NCBI RefSeq assembly: GCF_015645445.1
Contig: NZ_JADOGI010000118.1
Location: 1 to 33,048, forward strand
Length of the DNA stretch: 33,048 nt
From: Nonomuraea cypriaca
GTDB taxonomy: Bacteria; Actinomycetota; Actinomycetes; Streptosporangiales; Streptosporangiaceae
Reading direction: 5' to 3'
A program made the position numbers and the translations under genes. Of the stretch, positions 7,595-14,909 are shown one piece after another; the stretch's first letter is position 1, and each line of letters starts with the position of its first letter. The notes below the pieces were generated by a model. The model was given only the letters and a program-made list of their open reading frames with translations, had not been told where the DNA came from and did not search any database.

Positions 7595-9709
7595 ATGAGA
7601 ATGAGAGCATTGATCGCGGCCATGGCTGCCGCGGCGATCCTCATGCCGACCACCGCGCACGCCACCGCGGTCACCACCACTGGGACCACCGGTGCCGTGG
7701 CTCCGCCGCCCGACGACCAGTTCCAGAAGGTCACGCTCAACGACCACCCGGGCGAGCCGATGGACCTGGCCGTCTTGCCGGATTCGAGAGTCCTGCACAC
7801 CACCCGGAGCGGTGACGTCTGGCTGCACGATCCGAAGACCGGCCTCAACACGCTGGCCGCGCAGCTCGACGTCTACCGGCACGACGAGGAGGGCCTGCAG
7901 AGCATCGCCCTCAGCCCCGGCTTCGGCAGCGGCTCCAAGAAGGACGACTGGGTCTACCTCTACTACTCCCCGCCGCTCGACACCCCGATCGACGACCCGG
8001 CCACGCCGGACGTCAACGAGGGCGACGCCCCGACCACCGGCGCGCCGGCGGACTTCGAGCCGTTCAAGGGGCTGATCCGGCTGTCCAGGTTCCGCTTCGC
8101 GGGCTCCACCCTCGACCTGGACACCGAGCAGCGCATCCTCGACGTGCCGGTGGACCGCGGCATCTGCTGCCACGTCGGCGGCGACATCGTCTTCGACGCG
8201 GCCGGCAACCTCTACCTGTCGACCGGCGACGACACCAACCCGTTCTCCTCCGACGGCTTCAACCCGATCGACGAGCGGGCGGACCAGAACCCGGCGTTCG
8301 ACGCCCAGCGCAGCTCAGGCAACACCAACGACCTGCGCGGCAAGGTGCTGCGCGTCAAGCCCGGCACGCACGGGTCCTACACGATCCCGCGCGGCAACCT
8401 CTTCCCGCGCGGCACGGCGAAGACCCGGCCGGAGATCTACGCGATGGGCCTGCGCAACCCGTTCCGCATCGAGCTGAACCGGTCCACCGGGGACCTCTAC
8501 GTGGCCGACTACTCGCCCGACGCGGATGAGGCCGATCCCGCCCGCGGCCCGGCGGGGGTCGGCAAATGGACCGTGATCCGTAAGGCCGGCAACTACGGCT
8601 GGCCGTACTGCGCGACGGCGCGGCTGCCGTACGTGGACTACGATTTCGCGACCGGCGAGTCCGGCGAGCCGTTCAACTGCGCCGCGCCCGTCAACGAGTC
8701 GCCGCGCAACACCGGCGCGCTCAAGCTGCCACCGGTCGTTCAGCCGGACGTGTGGTTCTCCTACGGGCCGTCGCAGGAGTTCCCCGAACTGGGCACCGGC
8801 GGCATCGGGCCGATGGCCGGCCCCGCGTACGACTTCGACGCCCGCGACACGCGCGGCCGCAATCCCGTGGCGTGGCCGAAGTACTTCGACGGCGTCCCGC
8901 TCTTCTACGAGTGGACCCGCGACTACGTCAAGGCGTTCCACCGCGACGGGCGGATCGAGAGCGTGCTGCCCTCGTTCGTCTTCGACAACCCGATGGACAT
9001 GGAGTTCGGCCCCGACGGCGCGCTCTACGTGCTGGAGTACGGCGACGGCTATTTCCAGGAGAACGAGGAGGCCCAGCTCGCGCGCATCGACTACATCGGC
9101 CACACCGGCAACCACACCCCCGTCCCCGCCGCCGCGGCGTCGGTGACCGCCGGGCTCGCGCCGCTCAGCGTCGAGTTCACCAGCGAGGGCACGAGCGACG
9201 CCGACGGCGACAGGCTCAGCTACGCGTGGGACTTCGACGCCGACGGCACGGTCGACTCCCGCAGCCCGCAGGCCTCGTACACCTATGAGGAGGACGGCAT
9301 CTACAACGCCACGCTCAAGGTCACCGACGGCGACGGCATGTCGGCGGCGGCGTCGGTGCGGATCGCGGTCGGCAACGCCGCGCCGGTCGTGGAGCTGATC
9401 AGGCCGGCCGACGGTACGGCGTTCAGCTTCGGCGACGTCGTCGAGTTCGAGGTGCGGGTCACCGACGACCAGGAGGTGGACTGCGCCAACGTGACCGTGG
9501 ACTACATCCTCGGCCATGACGATCACGGCCATCCGCAGACCACCGCCCGCGGCTGCACGGGGTCCATCCAGACCACCGAGCCGAGCGGGCACGACCCGGA
9601 GACCGACGAGCTCGCCGGCGTCTTCGTGGCCGGCTACACCGACCCAGGTGAGGACGGCCTGCCCCCGCTGACCGGCAGCGACAGGGTCGAACTCCAGCCC
9701 ACCCGATAG
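7595..9709 (+). CDS. Secreted PQQ-dependent sugar dehydrogenase-like protein with PKD domain
   Basis: This 704-residue exported protein starts at ATG 7595, seven residues into the AAGGGAG-spaced start region. Its Sec signal peptide ends around AHA. Residues of about 35-505 match the glucose/sorbosone dehydrogenase beta-propeller family (for example HTTRSGDVWLHD, GGDIVFDAAGNLYLSTGDDTN, LRNPFRIELN, ENPMDMEFGP-like FDNPMDMEFGPDGALYVLEYGDG). A PKD domain follows (about 508-593: SYAWDFDADGTVDS...YTYEEDGIYNATLKVTDGDG). The last 110 residues form an Ig-like module (VDYILGHDDHGHP) seen in secreted ThuA/PQQ-dehydrogenase proteins. It probably oxidises a sugar outside the cell or binds polysaccharide; the substrate is unknown. 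The stop is followed at once by the ribosome binding site of the next gene, so the two form an operon. Confidence 0.85.
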   Translation: MRMRALIAAMAAAAILMPTTAHATAVTTTGTTGAVAPPPDDQFQKVTLNDHPGEPMDLAVLPDSRVLHTTRSGDVWLHDPKTGLNTLAAQLDVYRHDEEGLQSIALSPGFGSGSKKDDWVYLYYSPPLDTPIDDPATPDVNEGDAPTTGAPADFEPFKGLIRLSRFRFAGSTLDLDTEQRILDVPVDRGICCHVGGDIVFDAAGNLYLSTGDDTNPFSSDGFNPIDERADQNPAFDAQRSSGNTNDLRGKVLRVKPGTHGSYTIPRGNLFPRGTAKTRPEIYAMGLRNPFRIELNRSTGDLYVADYSPDADEADPARGPAGVGKWTVIRKAGNYGWPYCATARLPYVDYDFATGESGEPFNCAAPVNESPRNTGALKLPPVVQPDVWFSYGPSQEFPELGTGGIGPMAGPAYDFDARDTRGRNPVAWPKYFDGVPLFYEWTRDYVKAFHRDGRIESVLPSFVFDNPMDMEFGPDGALYVLEYGDGYFQENEEAQLARIDYIGHTGNHTPVPAAAASVTAGLAPLSVEFTSEGTSDADGDRLSYAWDFDADGTVDSRSPQASYTYEEDGIYNATLKVTDGDGMSAAASVRIAVGNAAPVVELIRPADGTAFSFGDVVEFEVRVTDDQEVDCANVTVDYILGHDDHGHPQTTARGCTGSIQTTEPSGHDPETDELAGVFVAGYTDPGEDGLPPLTGSDRVELQPTR

Positions 9710-9719
9710 GAGATCTGCC

Positions 9720-10613
9720 ATGTGTTACGGCTACGGTCCCAGCAGGCGGTCCCTGCTCGCCGCGGGCCTCGGTCTGGGGGCGGCCGCCTTCGCCGTCTCG
9801 GCCGCGCCCGCCGCGGCGGCGCCGCACCGCCCCGGCAAGCGCCGCGTCCCGCCCGGCCAGATCAGCATCCAGCTCTATTCGGTCCGCGACGACCTGGCCC
9901 AGAACTACGACGCCACCCTCGCCTACGTGGCCGAGACCGGCTACCCGAAGGTGGAGCTGGCGCTCGGCTACTTCGGCCGTACGGCCGGGCAGTTGCGCGC
10001 GTTCCTCGACGGGCTCGGCGTCCACGCCTCCTCCAGCCACGACGACATCAGCGCCGACGACGCCGCGCTGGAGACGAAGATCGCCAACGCGGTCACCCTC
10101 GGCCAGAAGTTCATGGTCGTGCCCTACCTCAACTCCACCAGCGAGGACCAGTGGAAGGCGTGGGCCGAGCGCATGAACGTCGAGGCGGCGGCCGCCCGCT
10201 CGGCCGGCCTGCGCTACGGCTACCACAACCACGCCCACGAGTTCACGACCGACCTCGGGGGCGGGAGGACGCCCTGGGACGTGCTCACCTCCGAGCTCGA
10301 TCCCCGCCTGGTCCATCTGGAGATCGACATCTACTGGGCGGTCACCGGCGGCGTCGGGCGCGGCGTCTCCGACCCGGTGCGCTTCGCGCTCGACGTCATC
10401 CGCCGGGCGCCGCAGCGCGTGCTGCAGTTCCACGTCAAGGATCGGCATCTCGACGGCGACATGGCCGACCTCGGCACCGGGACGATCGACTTCAGGCGGA
10501 TCTTCGACGAGCACCGTGTGCAGGAGTACATCGTCGAGAACGACACCCCCGACGTGACTCCGCGGCGTACCACGGAGGTCGGATACGACTATCTGCGCAA
10601 CCTGAGGTTCTAG
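9720..10613 (+). CDS. Tat-exported sugar phosphate isomerase/epimerase-like TIM barrel protein
   Basis: This 297-residue protein has a twin-arginine signal (SRRSLL, residues 8-13, then a hydrophobic run ending AAAAP). The rest matches the xylose isomerase-like/AP-endonuclease-2 TIM barrel (QLYSVRDDL, YPKVELALGYFGRTAGQLR, RYGYHNHAHEF, HLEIDIYWAVTGG, LQFHVKDRH). The HNH, E-D and HVKD stretches supply the usual metal-site His, Glu and Asp residues. AGGAG overlaps the preceding stop codon and puts this gene in one operon with the secreted sugar dehydrogenase. I infer that both act on an extracytoplasmic sugar, perhaps in a 3-keto-sugar pathway, where such barrel proteins act as hydratases or lyases. 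Confidence 0.85.
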   Translation: MCYGYGPSRRSLLAAGLGLGAAAFAVSAAPAAAAPHRPGKRRVPPGQISIQLYSVRDDLAQNYDATLAYVAETGYPKVELALGYFGRTAGQLRAFLDGLGVHASSSHDDISADDAALETKIANAVTLGQKFMVVPYLNSTSEDQWKAWAERMNVEAAAARSAGLRYGYHNHAHEFTTDLGGGRTPWDVLTSELDPRLVHLEIDIYWAVTGGVGRGVSDPVRFALDVIRRAPQRVLQFHVKDRHLDGDMADLGTGTIDFRRIFDEHRVQEYIVENDTPDVTPRRTTEVGYDYLRNLRF

Positions 10614-10618
10614 GGAGC

Positions 10619-10647
10619 ACGTGAGCCCTCACCCCGAGGGCTCACGT
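10619..10647. terminator. Strong bidirectional terminator
   Basis: A perfect 12-bp stem, ACGTGAGCCCTC/GAGGGCTCACGT, with loop ACCCC starts six bases after the stop at 10613. It sits between two convergent genes and can serve both. A short pyrimidine tail (CTTCTCC) follows on the plus strand. Confidence 0.85.
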
Positions 10648-10662
10648 CTTCTCCGCGTGCCG

Positions 10663-11946
10663 TCAGACGAGGTAGCGCAGCCACAGGTACGGCGCGACCA
10701 GGGTGACCGTGACCACCGTGACGATCAGGCCGTACTTGGTGAACTGCCAGAAGCTGATCGGCGTGCCGTTGCGGGCGGCGATGCCGAGCACGACGACGTT
10801 GGCGGCGGCGCCGACGGCGGTGGCGTTGCCGCCGAGGTCGGCGCCGAAGGCCAGCGCCCACCACAGGACCTGCTGGCCGCCGTTGGCGCGTACGAGTTCC
10901 TCGACGATCGGGCTCATGGTGGCGACGTACGGGATGTTGTCCACGATGGCCGACAGCACGCCGGAGACGCCGAGCAGCCCCAGGGTGGCCAGCTCCGGCC
11001 GGCCGGACGTCGCGGCGACGGCGGCCTCGGACAACTGACCGATGACGCCGGTCTCCACCAGCGCGCCGACCATGACGAACAGCCCGGCGAAGAACACCAG
11101 CGTGGGCCACTCCACCTCGGCGATGGCCTGTTCGGTGGTCACCTTGGTGGCCGCGACCAGGACGCCGGCGCCGAGCAACGCGACGACCGACGGCTCGTAG
11201 TGCAGGACCGGGTGCAGCACGAACGCCGCCATGACCAGCGCGAGCACGGCCAGCGACTGCCACAGCAGCCGCCGGTCGGCGATGGCCTCCCGCTCGTCCA
11301 GCGCCATGATCTCGCCGGCGCGTTCCGGGTCGTAACGGAACGACCGCCCGAACATCAGCCAGCACAACCCCACGAACACCGCCATCAGCACGATGACCAT
11401 GGGCGCCATGTGGATGAGGAAGTCGTTGAAGTTCAGGCCGCCCCGGCTGGCGATGATGATGTTCGGTGGGTCGCCGATCAGGGTGGCCGCCCCGCCGATG
11501 TTGGACGCCAGCGCCTCAGCGATCAGGAACGGCGCGGCGTTCACGGCGAGCCGCTCGCACACCAGGAACGTCACCGGCGCGATCAGCAGCACGGTGGTGA
11601 CATTGTCCAGCAGCGCCGAGGCGACCGCGGTGATGAGGACGAGCAGCACCATCAACCGGAACGGCCGCCCACGAGCCCGCTTGGCGGCCCAGATCGCCAG
11701 GTATTCGAAGACGCCGGTCTGTTTGAGCACGCCGACGATGATCATCATGCCGAGCAGGAGGAAGATGACGTTCCAGTCGATCCCGGAATGCTCGGAGAAG
11801 AACGCCGCCCCGGCGTCGGTGGCGTGGATCAGCAGCATGATCCCCGCGCCGCCGAGCGCGGCCGCGACCCGGTGCATCTTCTCGGTGGCGATCAGCGCGT
11901 ACGCGGCCAGGAACACCGCCACGCTGATCCAGGAGAGCACGCTCAC
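10663..11946 (-). CDS. NhaD/ArsB-like (SLC13-type ion transporter superfamily) membrane transporter
   Basis: This 427-residue protein has about 11-12 hydrophobic segments. It shows the repeated family signatures SALLDNVTTVLLIAPVTF in the first half and SAIVDNIPYVATMSP in the second, plus ASNIGGAATLIGDPPNIIIASRGGL and GADLGGNATAVGAAANVV. These are typical of Na+/H+ antiporters of the NhaD type and of ArsB/CitMHS relatives. The ion could be Na+ or another small ion; with no ars genes nearby, arsenite is less likely. The start is GTG 11946, whose bases are shared with the stop of a small upstream ORF (GTGA). It is divergent from a CPA1-type antiporter, and both genes have the same mirrored leader element. 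Confidence 0.85.
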   Translation of the reverse strand: MSVLSWISVAVFLAAYALIATEKMHRVAAALGGAGIMLLIHATDAGAAFFSEHSGIDWNVIFLLLGMMIIVGVLKQTGVFEYLAIWAAKRARGRPFRLMVLLVLITAVASALLDNVTTVLLIAPVTFLVCERLAVNAAPFLIAEALASNIGGAATLIGDPPNIIIASRGGLNFNDFLIHMAPMVIVLMAVFVGLCWLMFGRSFRYDPERAGEIMALDEREAIADRRLLWQSLAVLALVMAAFVLHPVLHYEPSVVALLGAGVLVAATKVTTEQAIAEVEWPTLVFFAGLFVMVGALVETGVIGQLSEAAVAATSGRPELATLGLLGVSGVLSAIVDNIPYVATMSPIVEELVRANGGQQVLWWALAFGADLGGNATAVGAAANVVVLGIAARNGTPISFWQFTKYGLIVTVVTVTLVAPYLWLRYLV

Positions 11947-12023
11947 GAGACGGGCACCGGCGTCGTCAGCATACAGAGCCGGATCGTGGAAGCCGGGCCG
12001 GCAACCAGGTCATGGGCACGCAC
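11943..12023 (-). CDS. Upstream ORF in the leader of the NhaD-like gene
   Basis: A 26-codon ORF starts at GTG 12023, with GAAGGA at 12033-12038 nine bases before it, and stops at TGA 11943-11945. The stop overlaps the transporter GTG as GTGA. The peptide starts MRAHDLVAGP and ends TTPVPVS; it resembles no family I know. The overlap suggests that translation of the transporter is coupled to this ORF. A nine-codon internal ATG frame is also open. The parallel on the other side of the gap (12283-12312) raises the chance that it is real, but codon content alone cannot prove it. Confidence 0.45.
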   Translation of the reverse strand: MRAHDLVAGPASTIRLCMLTTPVPVS

Positions 12024-12057
12024 GGGGGCACATCCTTCACCAAAGGGGACAAACACC

Positions 12058-12095
12058 TGCCGACCAGACTTCCCGGCACACCTGTACCCAACGTA
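12058..12095 (-). promoter_or_regulatory. Mirrored leader element, copy 1 (for the NhaD-like gene)
   Basis: On the minus strand, TTGTCA (12112-12117) and TACGTT (12090-12095) form a 16-base-spaced promoter. Seven bases later a 25-nt element occupies 12058-12082: GGTG, T, then GCCGGGAAGTCTGGTCGGCA. The same element, differing only at the fifth base, lies in the opposite orientation at 12225-12249. GCCG and CGGC inside the element can pair as a short stem, so it may be a structured RNA 5' end. The element ends 34 bases before the upstream ORF. The whole layout suggests an RNA leader such as an ion-sensing riboswitch. Confidence 0.6.
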
Positions 12096-12211
12096 TCAAG
12101 AGCCGCAAACATGACAAATGCCCGGATGGGCAGCTCGCGGCCGGGTTCCGGTGATCTTCCGTCGACGGGAGCGTCAAGAAAGCGTCTGTGCCCCGGCGAA
12201 CGGGCGGCTGT

Positions 12212-12249
12212 TATGGTAGGCGCCGGTGCGCCGGGAAGTCTGGTCGGCA
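12212..12249 (+). promoter_or_regulatory. Mirrored leader element, copy 2 (for the CPA1 antiporter gene)
   Basis: TATGGT (12212-12217) can serve as a -10 box; no good -35 is seen. Seven bases later the 25-nt element lies at 12225-12249: GGTG, C, then GCCGGGAAGTCTGGTCGGCA. It is identical to the copy at 12058-12082 except for the fifth base. GTCGG inside the element (12243-12247) can alternatively pair with CCGAC at 12267-12271, which directly abuts the GGAGG ribosome binding site (12273-12277) of the upstream ORF. That is a plausible way for a leader to control translation. The element ends 33 bases before the upstream ORF. Confidence 0.6.
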
Positions 12250-12282
12250 AGGTTCATGCCGTATGCCCGACTGGAGGCGTTC

Positions 12283-12312
12283 GTGACCCGTTCTTCGTGG
12301 TGCCGTCGATGA
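12283..12312 (+). CDS. Nine-codon leader ORF coupled to the CPA1 antiporter
   Basis: The ORF reads MTRSSWCRR then TGA. The GTG at 12283 sits five bases after a strong GGAGG (12273-12277), the only good ribosome binding site in the region. Its TGA overlaps the antiporter start as ATGA (12309-12312). The antiporter ATG has no ribosome binding site of its own at the right distance, so ribosomes probably reach it by coupling from this ORF. Confidence 0.6.
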   Translation: MTRSSWCRR

Positions 12313-13535
12313 GCACGTTATTGACGGCGTTCGCGGGCGTGCTGCTGCTCGCCGTGCTGCTGTCGAGCTTGGCCCACCGCACCATCCTGTCCACGGCGGC
12401 GCTGTTCCTGGTGGCCGGGTTCGTGCTCGGCGACGGGGTGCTGGGCGTGGTCTCGTTGCGGCCGGACGACGACCTCGTGTCGACGCTCGCCGAGCTGGCC
12501 CTGTTCACGGTGCTGTTCACCGACGGCATGCGGGTGGGCTGGGCCGAGCTCCGCAGCGCCTGGCGGCTGCCCGGCCGGGCGCTCGGCTGGGGGCTGCCGC
12601 TCACCCTGGTCATCACCGCCGCCGGCGCGCACTACCTGGTCGGCCTCGGCTGGATCGAGTCGCTGCTGATCGGCGCGGTCCTGGCGCCCACCGACCCCGT
12701 CTTCGCCGCCGCCCTGGTGGGCAACGAGAAGGTGCCGCCCCGGCTGCGGCAGCTCCTCAACGTCGAGTCCGGCGTCAACGACGGGCTGGCGCTGCCGTTC
12801 GTCATCCTGTTCCTGGCGGTCGCGTCCGGTTCGGAGGACCTGCACCTCGGCGAGCTGGGCACCGAACTCGGCCTCGGCGTCCTCATCGGAGTCGTCATCC
12901 CGTGGCTGGCGATCAAGCTGGAGCAGACCCGCTGGTTCTCCGCCTCCACCCCGTACGAACCGCTCAACGCCCTGGCCATCGGCCTGCTGGTGCTCGCGGT
13001 CGGCAAGGCCACGCACGGCAACCTGTTCCTGGCCGCCTTCTCCGCCGGGATCACCGTGGCGACCTTCGGGCAGCGGCAGCGGGAGTCGTTCGAGCACTTC
13101 GGCGAGCTCATCGCCGAGCTCTTCAAGCTGGCCGCGCTGCTGGTGTTCGGCGCGCTCATCACACCGGCGCTGCTCGGCTCGGTCGGCTGGCGTGGCTGGC
13201 TGTTCGCCGTCCTCGCCCTGGTGCTCGCCCGCCCGATCGCCATCTGGCTGTCCTTCCTGCGCTCCGGGCTGTCGGTGCGCGAGCAGGCGGCGGTCGCCTG
13301 GTTCGGCCCCAAGGGCTTCGCCTCCGTCGTCTACGGCCTGCTCGTGCTCGGCTCCGGCATCGCCACCGCGCAGGGCGTCTTCGAGCTCGTGGCCGTGACG
13401 ATCGTCCTGTCGATCCTGCTGCACTCCTCCACCGACATCGTGGTGGCCCGGGGTTTCGACGAGGAGCGCGACGTCCCAGCCTGGTTCGGCCTCACCCGCC
13501 GGCTGCGCGGCAACGGCCGCGAAGAGACCGAATGA
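12309..13535 (+). CDS. CPA1-family cation:proton antiporter (NhaP-like)
   Basis: This 408-residue membrane protein has about 12 hydrophobic segments and the family core motifs APTDPV and ESGVNDG, the ND pair being the expected ion/proton-binding residues. It likely exchanges Na+ or K+ for protons across the cell membrane. The frame is open far upstream (to 12012), but that would run through the leader element and its promoter. ATG 12309 begins the hydrophobic N-terminus and overlaps the stop of the nine-codon leader ORF. The protein lacks the long cytosolic C-terminal domain of larger NhaP antiporters. It is divergent from the NhaD-like gene, so the locus looks like a small cation-homeostasis unit. 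Confidence 0.88.
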   Translation: MSTLLTAFAGVLLLAVLLSSLAHRTILSTAALFLVAGFVLGDGVLGVVSLRPDDDLVSTLAELALFTVLFTDGMRVGWAELRSAWRLPGRALGWGLPLTLVITAAGAHYLVGLGWIESLLIGAVLAPTDPVFAAALVGNEKVPPRLRQLLNVESGVNDGLALPFVILFLAVASGSEDLHLGELGTELGLGVLIGVVIPWLAIKLEQTRWFSASTPYEPLNALAIGLLVLAVGKATHGNLFLAAFSAGITVATFGQRQRESFEHFGELIAELFKLAALLVFGALITPALLGSVGWRGWLFAVLALVLARPIAIWLSFLRSGLSVREQAAVAWFGPKGFASVVYGLLVLGSGIATAQGVFELVAVTIVLSILLHSSTDIVVARGFDEERDVPAWFGLTRRLRGNGREETE

Positions 13536-13627
13536 GGGGTCTCTGCCCTGTTAGTAAACAGGTGCGCGATCGGCCCGGTTCTTCTATGTTCGGTCTGACC
13601 ATGCGCGTCCCCCAAGGAGAGTTCGCT

Positions 13628-13702
13628 GTGAAGAGGCTTCTCGAAGGAACCGCTCTGCGCACCGGTGTCGTCGCCTTTCGAGCCGTGGGTAAGAGGTGCT
13701 GA
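13628..13702 (+). CDS. 24-residue small ORF with its own expression signals
   Basis: The GTG at 13628 is preceded by AAGGAG (13614-13619) at eight bases, and TATGTT at 13585-13590 resembles a -10 box. The peptide begins MKRLLEGTALRTGVVAF and ends AVGKRC: a basic start and a weakly hydrophobic middle, like the front of a signal peptide. A strong hairpin terminator begins 15 bases after the stop. It is either a tiny functional gene or the 5' stub of a decayed secreted-protein gene. No family is recognised. Confidence 0.4.
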   Translation: MKRLLEGTALRTGVVAFRAVGKRC

Positions 13703-13716
13703 CTCACGGTCACGAC

Positions 13717-13748
13717 GACCCGGGCCGGTCGGGAGGACCGCCCGGGTC
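13717..13748. terminator. Strong hairpin terminator
   Basis: GACCCGGGCCGGTC (13717-13730) pairs with GACCGCCCGGGTC (13736-13748) over 13 bp with one bulged C; the loop is GGGAG. It follows the 24-codon ORF and also faces the minus-strand remnant ending at 13774, so it could work in either direction. Confidence 0.65.
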
Positions 13749-13773
13749 GCGGTACGAGCCGGTTCGATCAAGG

Positions 13774-13866
13774 TCAGCCGAGGTAGCCGACCGCGGAGTC
13801 GAGGCTCCAGCCGGGCTCGTTCTTGATGATCGCGTCCTTCTGGGCGGTGGTGACGATACGCCACCC
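13774..13866 (-). pseudogene. C-terminal remnant of a secreted repeat protein (DUF5648-like)
   Basis: On the minus strand the last 30 codons read GWRIVTTAQKDAIIKNEPGW then SLDSAVGYLG and stop. The pattern of TT, then AxKDA, a G-W pair and GY resembles DUF5648-type repeats found near the C-termini of secreted hydrolases. Upstream of 13866 in this frame the protein loses all coding character. I read this as the tail of a deleted gene; the family match is tentative. Confidence 0.4.
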
Positions 13867-13975
13867 TGGGTGAACGGCGGCGGCTGGCTCAGCGTGGACG
13901 GGTGGCGGGTCGACTGATCTACCGCGACCTCGACCGCGTGCACCGGATCTTCGACAACCGTCGAGCAGCCGGCCT
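13861..13975 (+). pseudogene. Frameshifted nucleotidyltransferase-family fragment
   Basis: One frame reads VNGGGWLSVDGWRVD and then meets TGA at 13914-13916. The next frame continues with IYRDLDRVHRIFD. Restoring one base at 13914-13916 (TG to TGG) would join them as DGWRVDWIYRDLDRVHRIFD, matching the core of actinobacterial nucleotidyltransferase-domain proteins. Neither the start nor the rest of the gene remains, so this is a decayed fragment. Downstream (13976-14305) I see no intact gene; an open stretch around DTVLVIAHWQC (about 14060-14150) may be another remnant. Confidence 0.55.
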
Positions 13976-14305
13976 CGCGGCTGAAGCCGATCTCGCCCGC
14001 GCTCAGGACCGGTCTGCCGCTGGCACATGCGACATGCTCGCCGCGGCGGGGCGCCAAGCGACGAGGACACCGTCCTCGTTATCGCCCACTGGCAGTGCGC
14101 CGGACAGGGCCGTTCGGCCGGCGACGCGTTCCTCACCGCAGCCGTCACCGGCACCTCTTCGGGAGGGAGACGCACGAACGACCGCATGGCGGATTCGGGC
14201 CGTCCCCGAAAGCCGCTGTTACCCTGACCGCATGCGGATCAGGAGTGGCAAGCGACTCCCCGGCACATGCATCGGCGCGGCACGAGCCGACCGCCATCGT
14301 GAGCC

Positions 14306-14821
14306 GTGGCCGACGTGGACTCGCTGACCTGGACACAGGATCGCCATTTGATCCCGACACGTATGCCGCTGGGGCGCGCCTGTGGCTGCATGGGCGGGAT
14401 AGCGGTCGGCAGCGCGGTGGCGGTGGTCCTTTGCCTGGGGCTGGGGCTGTCGTGGTGGTGGGGCCTTGCGGCATGGGCGGCGGCCTTTGTCCTCAGCGCG
14501 ATGATCGGCCGTGCCCTCAAGCGACAAGTCCTGTTGGAACGCGTGGAGTTCACCCGATCTCAGGTGTCCCTGACGGGTCCGTCTTCCTGCTCCGTTGTGG
14601 ATATCGACACGGTGATCGAGGTCAACGTCATGCACACGGGCGAGACCGCCGACAGCCGATCCACCACGCTCCAACTGAGATTTGGCAGGTCGAACCGGCT
14701 GATCAAGACGGTGAGCCTCACGAATCGCCATGACCCCGCTCTGGCGAGCAGGCTGGCTCAGCTACTCGGACCTGGGATCCGGATTCAGGAAAGCACGACG
14801 AACATCGTGCGGGAACCCTGA
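14306..14821 (+). CDS. Small membrane protein of unknown function
   Basis: The frame encodes 171 residues from GTG 14306. ATG 14363 is an alternative start just before the membrane part, and neither has a good ribosome binding site. Two hydrophobic segments (about 31-47 and 51-66) are followed by a soluble, beta-rich tail of about 100 residues (VEFTRSQVSLTGPSSCSVVD, TTLQLRFGRSN), somewhat like a membrane-attached PH-type domain. I do not recognise the family. It lies 88 bases upstream of the Sel1-repeat gene in the same direction, so they may be co-transcribed. Confidence 0.6.
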   Translation: MADVDSLTWTQDRHLIPTRMPLGRACGCMGGIAVGSAVAVVLCLGLGLSWWWGLAAWAAAFVLSAMIGRALKRQVLLERVEFTRSQVSLTGPSSCSVVDIDTVIEVNVMHTGETADSRSTTLQLRFGRSNRLIKTVSLTNRHDPALASRLAQLLGPGIRIQESTTNIVREP

Positions 14822-14909
14822 GCAGGCTCTGCGACGGCCTGGCGCTCCTACCGCTTTAACAAGCCACAAATTGGCAACAATAGGAAGGCCCTTGGCAGCA
14901 GGAGGCAGG

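Noticed and set aside
12012..12308. Antiporter start at ATG 12012
   Set aside because: The extra 99 residues would run through both promoters and the mirrored elements and have no membrane or domain character.
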